64,000 bases of DNA from Rhodoligotrophos sp. CJ14. GTDB lineage: Bacteria; Pseudomonadota; Alphaproteobacteria; Rhizobiales; Im1. Where the stretch lies: assembly GCF_038811545.1 (NCBI RefSeq), contig NZ_CP133319.1:2695516-2759515 (forward strand). The letters run 5' to 3'. Made by a program: the position numbers and the translations under genes. The notes beneath the pieces are model-generated. The model was not told the DNA's origin. It was given only the letters and a program-made list of their open reading frames with translations, and ran no database searches. Every line of letters starts with the position of its first letter. The first letter of the stretch is position 1. Shown piece after piece: positions 8,670-17,144 of this stretch.

Positions 8670-9542
8670 ATGACCGATCCTGCCTGGCCTGACCTACAAG
8701 CGTTCCTGGCAGTCGCCCGCACCGGCAGCCTCGCCGCGGCCGCGGCACATTTGGGAACGAGCGCGCCTACCCTCGGACGACGAATTCAGGCGCTCGAGGA
8801 CCAACTTGGGCTTCGCCTCTTCACCAAGGGGACCGCTGGCTATCGGCTTACCGAGCCAGGAGAGCAGCTTCTGAAGTCCGCCGAGGCAGTGGAGCAGACG
8901 GTACTCGCATTCATTCGACATCGAGACGCCCTCACACAAGATGTGGCTGGTACTGTGCGGGTGGCTGCGCCGGAGACGATCATCACGCATTTCTTGGCCC
9001 CAAACCTGCCGGAACTGCACACCCGTTTTCCCCGCCTCTCGCTTGCGTTCACGACCGGCGCTGCATTGGTGAACCTGCCGAGACGAGAGGCCGATATCGG
9101 CATTCGAATTGGGCAGCCAGGCGAGGACCAATTGCTCGCACGCAAGATTGGAGAGATCGCTTTCCGGGCGTACGCTCCGCGAGTTTCGAGCATCGTCGCG
9201 AAGAGCAAATGTGACTTGAGAACGGTCCCGTGGATAGGTTGGGGCGAGGAGTTCGCCACCCTCGCCATTGCGCGTACTGCGTACGAAGTCTTTGATCCAG
9301 CACGACAGATCTCCGGAGCTAGCACGATGCAGCTTCAACTAAGTCTCGCAAAGCAGCTCGGTGCGGCGCTGCTCGCGCCGGACTTTGTGGGCAGAGCGGA
9401 CCCGGATCTATGCGAAGTACTCGACATAACCTTTCTCGTTCAGCCGCTGTGGCTCGTCAGCAGCGCGGAGTCACGAGGATCTGCGCGTGCCGAAGCCGTC
9501 ATCGCTTGGATTGTGAGTTCGGTACGGAGCCTAAATCACTAA
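8670..9542 (+). CDS. LysR-family transcriptional regulator
   Basis: 290 residues from ATG 8670 (MTDPAWPDLQAFLAVARTGS); a TTG at 8649 would add seven residues. The helix-turn-helix is LAAAAAHLGTSAPTLGRRIQ and the wing ends at LGLRLFTKGTAGYRLT. The effector domain starts at GTVRVAAPETIITHFLAPNL. It is divergent from the CMD/propeller pair, with about 100 bp between starts, the classic arrangement of a LysR activator and its target. The inducer is unknown. Confidence 0.89.
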   Translation: MTDPAWPDLQAFLAVARTGSLAAAAAHLGTSAPTLGRRIQALEDQLGLRLFTKGTAGYRLTEPGEQLLKSAEAVEQTVLAFIRHRDALTQDVAGTVRVAAPETIITHFLAPNLPELHTRFPRLSLAFTTGAALVNLPRREADIGIRIGQPGEDQLLARKIGEIAFRAYAPRVSSIVAKSKCDLRTVPWIGWGEEFATLAIARTAYEVFDPARQISGASTMQLQLSLAKQLGAALLAPDFVGRADPDLCEVLDITFLVQPLWLVSSAESRGSARAEAVIAWIVSSVRSLNH

Positions 9543-9672
9543 GACAGCGCAAATTAGCTCGGTGAGGATGCTGCACCTCTGGCTATTGCCAGTGGCTGGA
9601 CCGTCAGCGCAATCCGAAGGCGAGGCCGTTGCAGTGCTGCCCTCGTTCATGCGTGTTTAGTGCGATTGTCAG

Positions 9673-10500
9673 TCAAAGCCGCGTGTCGAGGGCGACCTGC
9701 TCCCAGGTCTTGAGTTCCGCAAGCAACTGTTCGGCATGCGTGCGGATAGAATCCACGGCGTCGCGACCGAGTTGAAGCCGAAGCGGCGTGTGCGGGGAGG
9801 CAAGTGCTCTTGCCACCGCCGCGGCCGCCTTCGCCGGATCGCCTTCTTGCGTCCCGTTCATGCTGTGCGCCATGCTGCGGGTATCCGCCACGATCTCGCG
9901 GTAGGCCTCCAAGATTGGCATGTGCTTCATTCCCGCGCCGGCCAGATTTGTGCGAAACGCACCGGGCTCAACGATAAGCACCTTGATCCCCAACGGCGCC
10001 AGTTCGAGCGCCAGGGCCTCCGACATGCCTTCCAGCGCGAACTTGCTGGCGCAGTAGGCACTGAAGCCCGCCATGGAAAGCTGACCGCCTAGACTTGAGA
10101 TGTTGACGATCGCTCCACTGCGTTGCGAACGCAGGGTGGGCAAGGCAGCGCGAGTAACCGTTACCGCGCCAAAGAAGTTGGTTTCCATCAGCGCTCTCAA
10201 CTCCGCGTCGGACGTTTCCTCAACCGCACCCACGACGGCGTAGCCCGCATTGTTGATCAGCACGTCAATGCGCCCGAACCTTGCAACGGCGGCCTTCACG
10301 GCCTCATCGGCCTCGCTTGGCAGGGTCACGTCCAGCCGCTGTACCAGCACCCGTTCGGGCGCAATCGCTTGGATGGTGGCCAGCTTGCCTGGATCGCGTG
10401 CGGTGGCGACAACCCTGTGCCCGTGATCAAGCGCATAACGCGCGAATGCGTCGCCGAACCCACTGGCAGCGCCAGTGATGAACCAAACTTCATTCGCCAT
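9673..10500 (-). CDS. Short-chain dehydrogenase/reductase (SDR)
   Basis: 275 residues from ATG 10500, with AGAGGAGAGACGGC upstream. The classic SDR signature is complete. The cofactor motif is TGAASGFG (residues 9-16), the strand-4 motif is NNAG, and the active-site Ser in NISSLGG and YCASK give the catalytic Ser-Tyr-Lys set. After the second glycine-rich strand the basic residue in VATARDPGK suggests NADP(H). The gene is divergent from a LysR regulator whose start is 95 bp away, and the intervening DNA holds repeated sequences. The substrate cannot be assigned. Confidence 0.91.
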   Translation of the reverse strand: MANEVWFITGAASGFGDAFARYALDHGHRVVATARDPGKLATIQAIAPERVLVQRLDVTLPSEADEAVKAAVARFGRIDVLINNAGYAVVGAVEETSDAELRALMETNFFGAVTVTRAALPTLRSQRSGAIVNISSLGGQLSMAGFSAYCASKFALEGMSEALALELAPLGIKVLIVEPGAFRTNLAGAGMKHMPILEAYREIVADTRSMAHSMNGTQEGDPAKAAAAVARALASPHTPLRLQLGRDAVDSIRTHAEQLLAELKTWEQVALDTRL

Positions 10501-10548
10501 GCCGTCTCTCCTCTTAATTTGCTGGGAGAGTGGCACCACCAGGGTCAA

Positions 10549-10599
10549 ACGATAATATGGTACATTTCGTAAATTCCATGCGATAGGATCGTATAATGG
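10549..10599. promoter_or_regulatory. Divergent SDR/LysR promoter with direct repeats
   Basis: ACGATAATATGG (10549-10560) and TCGTATAATGG (10589-10599) are imperfect direct repeats that bracket an ATGG...CCAT inverted pair in the 95-bp interval. The second repeat overlaps the LysR start codon (10596), consistent with autoregulation. The LysR ribosome site AGGA is at 10585-10588. Assigned by position and repetition only. Confidence 0.4.
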
Positions 10600-11495
10600 A
10601 CCGAGACCTCCTTTCACATCTGCCAGTCGTTGCCGCCGTGGCGCGACGGCGCAGTTTCGCGGCCGCTGCCGCCGAGTTGAACCTCGGCGCATCAGCCACA
10701 AGCCACGCAGTGCGACTCGTCGAAGAGCGGCTCGGATTGCCTTTGTTTGTGCGGACGACCCGGAGCGTCTCACTCACAGAAGCGGGTGAGGCTTTCCTTC
10801 AGCGTGCCCAGCCCGCGTTGGATGCCCTGCGTGAGGCGGCGGAGGCGGTACAAGCAAAAAAGGGGCAGATCGGCGGTGTGTTGCGCCTGAATGCACCCCG
10901 CACTGCGATGCCGCTCGCGCTCACCCGCATTATCCGCAATCTCGCGGTCAGGCATCCCGAGCTTGTGATCGAAGTGACAACCGACGACGCTGCCGTAGAT
11001 ATCGTAGCCCTCGGGTACGATGCGGGTGTCCGGCTCGGCGAGATGATCGCGGAAGACATGGTAGCCGTCCGTCTGACGCCGCCATTCAAGGCCATCACTG
11101 TCGCTTCGCCGGCCTACCTCAAGGCGTCAGGCGAACCGCGAACAATCGCCGATCTTCAGAAGCACAATTGCATCGGATATCGGCTACTGACCAAGGACGC
11201 CGTCTACGCGTGGGAATTGTCCCACGCTGGAAAGGACGTCGCCGTGCAGGTCCGGGGAACGGCGCGGGTGACAGATTCGTTGTTCGCGTTGGATCTGGCG
11301 CTCGCTGACGTCGGCATAGCGTATGTATTCGAGCCACTGGCGCGAAGACATATCCGAAGCGGCGATCTGCGGTGGATCCTGCCGGCGGCCGCCATCGAGG
11401 AGCCCGGCCTCTTTCTCTACTTTCCTCGAGGCGCGTCCGAAGCGCCGAAGCTGCGCGCCTTTATCGATGCAGCGCGTTTGCGAGCGGGAAAGTGA
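10596..11495 (+). CDS. LysR-family transcriptional regulator
   Basis: A 299-residue LysR protein. The DNA-binding part is VAAVARRRSFAAAAAELNLG, then ASATSHAVRLVEERLGLPLF, and the effector domain opens with GVLRLNAPRTAMPLALTRII. This subgroup (VRTTRSVSLTEAGEAFLQRA) commonly regulates divergent SDR or aldo-keto reductase genes, and an SDR is indeed divergent here. The start codon lies within a repeat of the intergenic region. Downstream, 60 bp away, is a small transporter gene on the same strand that may be in the same transcript. Confidence 0.9.
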   Translation: MDRDLLSHLPVVAAVARRRSFAAAAAELNLGASATSHAVRLVEERLGLPLFVRTTRSVSLTEAGEAFLQRAQPALDALREAAEAVQAKKGQIGGVLRLNAPRTAMPLALTRIIRNLAVRHPELVIEVTTDDAAVDIVALGYDAGVRLGEMIAEDMVAVRLTPPFKAITVASPAYLKASGEPRTIADLQKHNCIGYRLLTKDAVYAWELSHAGKDVAVQVRGTARVTDSLFALDLALADVGIAYVFEPLARRHIRSGDLRWILPAAAIEEPGLFLYFPRGASEAPKLRAFIDAARLRAGK

Positions 11496-11555
11496 GGTGA
11501 ATGGACGGTCTTGATCAGCTGCCGAAGAAAAAGAAGCAATGCAAGGAGATCGAAA

Positions 11556-12080
11556 ATGTCTGCATCTCTGAACTTGACCGTCTTAGGTTTAGCATTTCTG
11601 GCCGGCGCGGCGCTGCCGGTTCAAGCCGGAGCAAACGCCGAACTCGCCAGGATTCTTGGCCATCCGCTTTCAGCTGCTCTCGTATCCGCTTTGGTGGGTC
11701 TCGCTTTCATGCTGCTGGTGATGGTTGCCTTTCGGGCGCCCGTGCCATCACTACCCGGGCTCCGAACGGCGCCGCTGTGGAGTTGGCTCGGGGGCATCAT
11801 GGGCACAGGTTTTCTCGTGCTCGCAATATTGGCTGCGCCTAAGCTCGGCGCAGCGACGTTCGTAGCCTTGGCGGTGGCAGGTCAGATGTGTCTCTCAGTG
11901 CTCATCGACCACTTTGCACTGATTGGATTCGAAAGCCGACCTGCAACGCTGGCCCGACTCGCCGGCATCCTGTTGATCGTGGCGGGCGTTGTTCTTGTCC
12001 AGTTTTCTGGACGTGAGCAGGACCGACATCGTGTTGGCGACAGAAGCTCCGCAGCAGCTCACGTGGACCACTCAAGTTAG
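11556..12080 (+). CDS. DMT-superfamily (DUF606/YdcZ-like) membrane transporter
   Basis: 174 residues from ATG 11556 with CAAGGAGAT upstream. Five hydrophobic segments are visible (for example LTVLGLAFLAGAALPVQAGA, ALVSALVGLAFMLLVMVAF, GIMGTGFLVLAILAAPKLGA, FVALAVAGQMCLSVLIDHFA and LLIVAGVVLVQF). The NAELA motif after the first segment and the PLWSWLGG motif are typical of the DUF606 half-transporters of the drug/metabolite superfamily. Family proteins of this size are thought to pair as dimers. Substrate unknown. The last 20 residues are hydrophilic and not conserved in pattern. Confidence 0.82.
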   Translation: MSASLNLTVLGLAFLAGAALPVQAGANAELARILGHPLSAALVSALVGLAFMLLVMVAFRAPVPSLPGLRTAPLWSWLGGIMGTGFLVLAILAAPKLGAATFVALAVAGQMCLSVLIDHFALIGFESRPATLARLAGILLIVAGVVLVQFSGREQDRHRVGDRSSAAAHVDHSS

Positions 12081-12254
12081 CGGCCCGAAACGGTACAAGG
12101 TGGCGTTGGACGCTTCAAACTCCCGAGCTAAAGGCGCAAGTGTGTGGCCTCATCGCGATCTCGCGCTTGCGGCACCAGCAATCTCTGCGGGAGGCGAGTT
12201 CCAAGCAAGTCAACGGCGGTCCGAGCGGGCCGCCGTTCCGAGCGAGCCAACCCG

Positions 12255-12653
12255 CTAACTGTAAGCCTTCGTTTGTTCTTCAACGCGTTGCTGGTTATCC
12301 GCGAGCAGACGACCCTCGTGCGCTACGAGTTCAAGCGGATACTCGTGCATGAAAATCATGAAGTCCGGCAAACGATAAGCGTCGGATACTGCCGCGTTCA
12401 GCTTGGTCAGCATGCGCCGCTTCGCGTCAACGTTTGCACCCTGAGGACCATGAATAAAGAGCACGGGCCTCGCCGGTTCCGAGCCCAGGGACCCGTTCTG
12501 ACTCGCGTTATTGGCATCCCATTCACGGATGAAGATCCGGTGATCATCGGGGAACGGGTAGGCTTCAGTTAGCGCCTCATAAAGTGCTCGTACGAGTGCT
12601 CCCTTCGCCTTGGCGTCGATCGCGGTTGGCACGTCGAGATAGCCGATGGGCAT
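12255..12653 (-). CDS. Tautomerase-family protein
   Basis: 132 residues beginning Met-Pro-Ile, so that processing exposes Pro at position 1, the catalytic base of 4-oxalocrotonate tautomerase-like enzymes. The core has the fused beta-alpha-beta pattern of longer tautomerases: ALVRALYEALTEAYPFPDDH, RIFIREWD, then RMLTKLNAAVSDAYRLPDFM and MIFMHEYPLE. It is divergent from an HxlR regulator at 12746, with a small dyad between them, and is probably its target. Substrate unknown; chemistry on enols or unsaturated acids is likely from the family. Confidence 0.82.
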   Translation of the reverse strand: MPIGYLDVPTAIDAKAKGALVRALYEALTEAYPFPDDHRIFIREWDANNASQNGSLGSEPARPVLFIHGPQGANVDAKRRMLTKLNAAVSDAYRLPDFMIFMHEYPLELVAHEGRLLADNQQRVEEQTKAYS

Positions 12654-12681
12654 GACAGGCTCCTTGGTTCAATCGTTCCTC

Positions 12682-12693
12682 AAGTTGGAACTT
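12682..12693. promoter_or_regulatory. Dyad AAGTTGGAACTT in the tautomerase/HxlR promoter
   Basis: A perfect inverted repeat (AAGTT-GG-AACTT) in the 92-bp divergent interval, followed by the A/T-rich TTAAATTCATATAG, which could hold the -10 region. HxlR-type winged-helix regulators bind short palindromes, so this is the most likely operator. Confidence 0.5.
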
Positions 12694-12745
12694 TAAATTC
12701 ATATAGCATGTAGACACGGAACGCAAGTGCCAGCTATAAAGTTTT

Positions 12746-13405
12746 ATGGCAAAGCGGAGCTACAATCAGTATTGCGCGATGGCGCGCGCCCTCGACGTGA
12801 TCGGCGATCGCTGGACCCTCATTTTGATTCGCGAGCTGCTACTCGGTCCGAAGCGTTATGGGGATCTTCTGGCGGCGAGCCCCGGCATCGGGACCAACTT
12901 GCTCGCTGACCGCCTCAGACAAATGGAGGGGCAAGGCCTTATCGCCCGGACCACACTTCCTCCCCCCGCCGGCTCAACCGTCTACCGATTGACCGAAGTC
13001 GGGGCCGGGCTGGAGACGGTCGTCCGAGCGATAGGCCGCTGGGGGGCCAATCTGATGGGGCCTCGCCGGCCAGAAGAGTTGCTGTCGCCGGGAGCTTACT
13101 TCATCGCTTTACGGGAGCGGTTTCTACCTGAGCGGGCCGTCGGTTTAGACGAAGCTTATGAATTCCGGGTCGACGGGCGCGTTTTTTGGGTGCGAGTCGA
13201 GGATCAACACTGCACGACCAGTGAAGGCGAAGGCGGACAGGGCTCACCTGTTGCTGCATTCGCGATGAGTGTGGACACGCTCAATGACATTTTTTTGGGG
13301 ACCCTATCGGCATCTGACGCGATCCAAGGCGGGAAAGTCGGCGTTACCGGCGATCCTGAGGCGCTGGCCCGTTTCGAGCACATGTTCTCGCCGCCCGATG
13401 CGTGA
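12746..13405 (+). CDS. HxlR-family winged-helix regulator with C-terminal SCP2-like domain
   Basis: 219 residues, about twice the length of a minimal HxlR protein. Residues 5-95 are the winged helix, with CAMARALDVIGDRWTLILIR, then ELLLGPKRYGDLLAASPGIG and LADRLRQMEGQGLI, a very typical HxlR sequence. The remaining part (YEFRVDGRVFWVRVEDQHCT to the end) resembles the sterol-carrier-like extension found on some HxlR regulators and may sense a hydrophobic ligand. It is divergent from the tautomerase gene. Confidence 0.87.
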   Translation: MAKRSYNQYCAMARALDVIGDRWTLILIRELLLGPKRYGDLLAASPGIGTNLLADRLRQMEGQGLIARTTLPPPAGSTVYRLTEVGAGLETVVRAIGRWGANLMGPRRPEELLSPGAYFIALRERFLPERAVGLDEAYEFRVDGRVFWVRVEDQHCTTSEGEGGQGSPVAAFAMSVDTLNDIFLGTLSASDAIQGGKVGVTGDPEALARFEHMFSPPDA

Positions 13406-13629
13406 TTCCACTGGTTCATCAATATCCGCCCAGCGTGCCTACTGCATTTCGCGACGAGTCTCGTACCACTGGCTGCCAGCGGATGGCTATCGGCCGGACG
13501 TTCAGGGATGGCGAGGGCACACCCGCCGTCATCAGAAATTCTAGCCCGTCTTACCAACCGCTCTCACCGCTTCAGTACGGCTCATAGCTCCTCACACATC
13601 TCCCGACATTAGCAGGATAGCAGTTGATC

Positions 13630-14796
13630 ATGATCGCACGCGTGCTCGGATTGCTGACAATAACCATAGTTGTGTACGGGCTGCTGCCGGCCCCAAGCTA
13701 CTCCGACGAATATTCCGACAAGCTCGCCATCGCAGTGGAAAGTGCGTTCCGCCCGCTTTTGCAGGCGCATGATGTCCCGGGAATTGCCGTCGCCGTCACA
13801 GTGAACGGCCGCCGGCAGTATTTCAGCTACGGCATCGCCTCGAAGGAGAGCAACGCGCCCGTGACGGAGGACACACTGTTCGAGATCGGCTCGGTCAGCA
13901 AGACGTTCACCGCAACGCTCGGGGCTTACGCGCAAGCGCTCGGCTGGATGTCGCTCGAGGATCATCCGTCGAAATACATGCCACAGCTGCACGGCCGCGC
14001 CATCGATCAGGCAAATCTGCTTCATCTTGGCACCTACACGGCGGGTGGGCTGCCACTTCAATTCCCTGCCGCGGTGGCCGATCACGCGAGGATGGTCACC
14101 TTTCTGCAGCAATGGAAGCCATCCGCCCCGCCAGGCGCACAGCGGCGGTATTCAAATCCCAGCATCGGAGTGTTCGGCCATATTGCCGCGCTTGCGATGA
14201 ATGGCGATTTCGCAGACTTGATGCAAAGTCAGCTCCGGCGAAAGCTCGGCCTCAATCACACTCACATCCGCGTGCCCAAGGCAGAGATGGGTAAGTACGC
14301 CTGGGGCTACAAATCGGGCAAGCCGATCCGGGCGGCACCCGCAGTCTTTGATGCTGAAGCCTATGGCGTGAAATCGTCGGCCGCCGACATGATCCGGTAC
14401 GTCGAGATCAATATCGACCCCAGGTCCCTCGAGCCCCGGCTGCGACGCGCGGTCGAAAGTACGCAGGTCGGATACTTCAAGGTCGGCGAGATGGTGCAAG
14501 GGCTTGGCTGGGAGCAGTACGCTTGGCCGCTCGCGCTGGAACAGTTGCTGACCGGTAATTCGGACAGGATGGTGTTCGAAGCCAATGCAGCGACCGCGCT
14601 TTCGCCGCCGCTCGCACCTTCGGTGCCGACGCTGTACAACAAAACCGGGTCCACCAGCGGCTTCGGTGCCTACGTCGCTTTCGTCCCGGCGAAGCGGATC
14701 GGCATCGTCATGCTTGCGAACACGAATTTTCCCATATCGGCGCGCATCACCGCAGCACATGCGGTGCTGGAGGTGCTCGCCGCGGGAGCGCCGTAG
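13630..14796 (+). CDS. ampC: Class C beta-lactamase (AmpC type)
   Basis: 388 residues from ATG 13630 (AGGAT upstream). A signal peptide is present ([20 protein letters not shown], cleavage near SYS), so the enzyme is periplasmic. All class C motifs are in place: SVSK with the nucleophile Ser, YSN in [11 protein letters not shown], and [29 protein letters not shown] and the length match AmpC closely. The reaction is hydrolysis of beta-lactams, mainly cephalosporins. No AmpR-like LysR gene is adjacent; the nearest regulator upstream is the HxlR gene, 224 bp away on the same strand. Carriage within the integrative-element block means it may be transferable. Spectrum and expression cannot be judged from sequence. 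Confidence 0.93.
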   Translation: MIARVLGLLTITIVVYGLLPAPSYSDEYSDKLAIAVESAFRPLLQAHDVPGIAVAVTVNGRRQYFSYGIASKESNAPVTEDTLFEIGSVSKTFTATLGAYAQALGWMSLEDHPSKYMPQLHGRAIDQANLLHLGTYTAGGLPLQFPAAVADHARMVTFLQQWKPSAPPGAQRRYSNPSIGVFGHIAALAMNGDFADLMQSQLRRKLGLNHTHIRVPKAEMGKYAWGYKSGKPIRAAPAVFDAEAYGVKSSAADMIRYVEINIDPRSLEPRLRRAVESTQVGYFKVGEMVQGLGWEQYAWPLALEQLLTGNSDRMVFEANAATALSPPLAPSVPTLYNKTGSTSGFGAYVAFVPAKRIGIVMLANTNFPISARITAAHAVLEVLAAGAP

Positions 14797-15129
14797 CAAT
14801 TTGCGAGCACTCGCGCTGGGCTCGGGACAATGGGATACACGACCCCAACCATTGATAGGATCGGCAACGAGGGCATCAAATTCGTGGACCACTATGCCGA
14901 GCCATCCTGCACGGCTAGTGTACCCCGCCTTCGCGAGTGAAGGGAGATGGGCACACCTCCGCAGGCATGTCGAGCGCGGTTCCAGATTGCGCCGTTTCAA
15001 CCGAGCGGATGAGCGCGGCAGCAGCGAGCAGGACGGCTGGGTGCTGGCTAGGTCGGTGGAGCACTCAGCCGCCTGCTCACGGCTTGCCGGCCACCAGCCT
15101 CTTGAAGTGGTAAGCGTCTGAACTACATC
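14797..15129. other. Non-coding stretch between ampC and the heat-shock leader
   Basis: No gene, RNA or insertion-sequence end could be recognised on either strand. The short open frames do not resemble proteins I know. The heat-shock promoter presumably lies near its right end. Confidence 0.5.
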
Positions 15130-15230
15130 GGAAATGCCGGCCGCCAGAAGGGGCCGGCTGGTCGAGCGGGTGCGAACGCCCGGCGACCAAAGATGCCTTG
15201 TATCCATGTTGCTCAATGGAGGATGTGGCT
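15130..15230 (+). promoter_or_regulatory. ROSE-type RNA thermometer in the hsp20 leader
   Basis: The leader ends with TTGCTCAATGGAGGATGT seven bases before the start codon, closely following the ROSE consensus (a UUGCU anti-Shine-Dalgarno before GGAGGA). The terminal hairpin at 15204-15228 pairs CCATGTT with GATGTGG by standard and wobble pairs. It then has the bulged G typical of ROSE and CTC paired with GAG across an AATG loop, masking GGAGGA at 15218-15223. Two more hairpins lie upstream: GCCGGCC/GGCCGGC at 15136-15158 and a GTCG...CGAC stem enclosing CGGG/CCCG at 15161-15187. ROSE elements melt on heating and open the ribosome site of rhizobial small heat-shock genes. Confidence 0.82.
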
Positions 15231-15713
15231 ATGAGAACCGCTTTCGACTTTGCTCCACTGTTCCGATCGAGCGTCGGCTTCGATCGAATGCTGGATTCGC
15301 TGGAATCCGCGAGCCGCGTTGCGCCGATCGACAACTGGCCCCCTTACGACATCGTCAAGCTCGGTGAGGACGACTACCGCATCAGCATGGCGGTGGCCGG
15401 ATTCACGCGGGATGACCTGACCATCACTCAGGAGCAGAACATGCTGATGGTTGCGGGCCAGAGGTCGAGCAATGATGAGGCGAACGGACAATACCTGCAT
15501 CACGGTATTGCCAGCCGCGCCTTTCAGCGCCGCTTCGAGCTTGCCGACCACGTGAAGGTCGTCGGCGCCAGCCTCGTTAACGGTCTACTCACCATCGACC
15601 TGAAGCGCGAGCTTCCCGAAGAGATGAAGCCGCGCCGCATCGCGATCGCCTCGGGCGAAGCGCTACCGAAGGTGGAGACCAAGCAGATCGAGGCCGAGAA
15701 GCTGGCCGCCTAA
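15231..15713 (+). CDS. Small heat-shock protein Hsp20 (IbpA/HspA-like, class A)
   Basis: 160 residues. ATG 15231 is chosen because it follows GGAGGA within the thermometer hairpin. The alpha-crystallin domain runs from about YDIVKLGEDDYRISMAVAGF to ASLVNGLLTIDLKRELPEEM. It contains the conserved FTRDDLTIT strand and the NGLLTIDL (A/V-x-x-x-G-x-L) motif. The N-terminus MRTAFDFAPLFRSSVGFDRM is characteristic of IbpA-like rhizobial class A proteins. The role is an ATP-independent holdase for unfolding proteins in the cytoplasm. It heads a run of stress genes to FtsH, all on the plus strand. Regulation by temperature is expected from the leader. Confidence 0.94.
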   Translation: MRTAFDFAPLFRSSVGFDRMLDSLESASRVAPIDNWPPYDIVKLGEDDYRISMAVAGFTRDDLTITQEQNMLMVAGQRSSNDEANGQYLHHGIASRAFQRRFELADHVKVVGASLVNGLLTIDLKRELPEEMKPRRIAIASGEALPKVETKQIEAEKLAA

Positions 15714-15809
15714 AGGCATTCCCGTCAGCGGGTTCCTCAAGGCGCCCGGCAGCATGCCGACGCCGACGGGAGAGCCTTGCAAACTGTCAGGAACAGAAAG
15801 GAGGTAACC

Positions 15810-16316
15810 ATGAGTGTCCGTGATCTGATCCCGTGGGGCCGCTCCAACAACCAGGTTCCCACCGTGTTTCGAGACGATGATCGCAACCCGTTCCTCTCGC
15901 TGCATCGCGAGGTGAACCGGCTGTTCGACGACGTCTTCCGCGGCTTTGACGGCCGTCTCCCGACGTTTGGCTCGCTGTCGTCGTTCAGCGGAGCTTGGCC
16001 GAGCGTCGAGATCTCCGAGACCGAAAAGGAGATCAAGGTGACGGCCGAGATTCCCGGCCTCGAGGAAAACGACATCGAGGTGCTGCTCGACGACGGCGTG
16101 CTGACGCTGAAGGGCGAGAAGCGCTCCGAAACGGAGGACAAGGACAAGCAGTTCTCTGAGCGCTTCTACGGCCGCTTCGAGCGCCGCATCCCGCTCGGGA
16201 TCGAGGTCGAGGAAGACAAGATCGACGCGCGTTTCAAGAACGGCGTGCTGAACATCGTGCTCCCCAAGAGTGCGAAGGCCCAGTCTCAGGTGAAACGCAT
16301 CGCGATCAAGAGCTGA
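15810..16316 (+). CDS. Small heat-shock protein Hsp20 (class C-like)
   Basis: 168 residues from ATG 15810, with a strong AAAGGAGGTAACC site. The alpha-crystallin domain begins at WPSVEISETEKEIKVTAEIP and continues through GLEENDIEVLLDDGVLTLKG and a flexible charged loop (EKRSETEDKDKQFSERFYGR). It ends at FKNGVLNIVLPKS. The sequence differs clearly from the first Hsp20, in line with the class A/class C pairs of rhizobia, which may form distinct oligomers. It lies 96 bp behind the first Hsp20 gene. No ROSE pattern is visible in its own leader, so its heat control probably comes from the shared transcript. Confidence 0.94.
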   Translation: MSVRDLIPWGRSNNQVPTVFRDDDRNPFLSLHREVNRLFDDVFRGFDGRLPTFGSLSSFSGAWPSVEISETEKEIKVTAEIPGLEENDIEVLLDDGVLTLKGEKRSETEDKDKQFSERFYGRFERRIPLGIEVEEDKIDARFKNGVLNIVLPKSAKAQSQVKRIAIKS

Positions 16317-16395
16317 CGAGTCGAGTCGGGCCCGGCGGCGGCCGCGTCAGGCGTCGCCCGGCCCGCATCCTTCGCCAGTCAGGGAGGGATGAACG

Positions 16396-17136
16396 ATGAT
16401 GCAGGAATATATCAGGCAGGCAGAAAAGAGAGGAATGACCCGGGTAACCGCGGCATGGCCCTCCAACGATAACCGACGCGCCCCGACTGCAATGGGGCGT
16501 TCGTGGTTCCCGGAGGATGCGATCGCCCGGATTTACAAGCCTTCCCGATCGGTCATGACATCCGGCAAGGCACGGACGATGGGCTGGCGGCTGACGTTCG
16601 AGCGGCGCACAGCGCCCTTCATCGAGCCACTTATGGGCTGGACGGGCGGCGACGACACGCTGACCCAGGTCGAGCTCAGCTTCCCGACGCGGGAGGCGGC
16701 CATTCGCTACGCCGAGCGGCAGGGTCTCCGCTACACGGTTCAATCCCATAATGGCGCGGCGGATAGCAAACGGCGCGCGGCGGGCTCAGCGCGTGCCTTC
16801 TCCGATGCGACGCTGAACAAACTCGGCCTGAAAGACCTTCAGAAGAGCTATGGGCGCGCGATCGATGGCGCCGCAGATCGCAACGATCCTTCGGGCCCTG
16901 AAACTTGGGGGTCTCCGCTGGATGTGGTCCGTGATCGCACGCTGTCGCTCGGTGCGAAGCGCTCGATCCTCATCAACTGGGCCTTCACGGAGTACCTGAT
17001 CGATCAGGCGACCAACGAGGGCATGCCGGAAAACAACCGGCCTTCGCGCCTCGACGAGGTCGAACAGGCGCTCCTCGCGCTCGAACGCGAGGTCGCGGAA
17101 GACCAACGTGCGTCAACTGCACGGAAAGCGGCATAG
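16396..17136 (+). CDS. NDUFS4-domain (ETC complex I subunit conserved region) protein
   Basis: 246 residues. Residues 35-115 match the NDUFS4-like domain: ARIYKPSRSVMTSGKARTMG, WRLTFERRTAPFIEPLMGWT, then GGDDTLTQVELSFPTREAAI and YAERQGLRYTV. That domain normally belongs to an accessory subunit of respiratory complex I. Here it is fused to a C-terminal part with SPLDVVRDRTLSLGAKRSIL and a coiled, acidic end (LDEVEQALLALEREVAEDQ), which is not in the respiratory subunit. It sits between Hsp20 and FtsH genes, not in a nuo cluster, so a stress role (for example protecting or repairing complex I) is possible but unproven. Confidence 0.82.
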   Translation: MMQEYIRQAEKRGMTRVTAAWPSNDNRRAPTAMGRSWFPEDAIARIYKPSRSVMTSGKARTMGWRLTFERRTAPFIEPLMGWTGGDDTLTQVELSFPTREAAIRYAERQGLRYTVQSHNGAADSKRRAAGSARAFSDATLNKLGLKDLQKSYGRAIDGAADRNDPSGPETWGSPLDVVRDRTLSLGAKRSILINWAFTEYLIDQATNEGMPENNRPSRLDEVEQALLALEREVAEDQRASTARKAA

Positions 17137-17144
17137 GTGCGGCC

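Noticed and set aside
9543-9672. A gene or RNA between LysR and SDR
   Set aside because: Only short frames and no structure that would support a feature.
13406-13629. A minus-strand small protein across the 3' end of the HxlR gene
   Set aside because: Most of the frame is the antisense of the HxlR gene, and the remainder has no protein-like features.
15714-15809. A second ROSE thermometer before the second hsp20 gene
   Set aside because: The leader has an open AGGAGG site without a TTGCT partner nearby.
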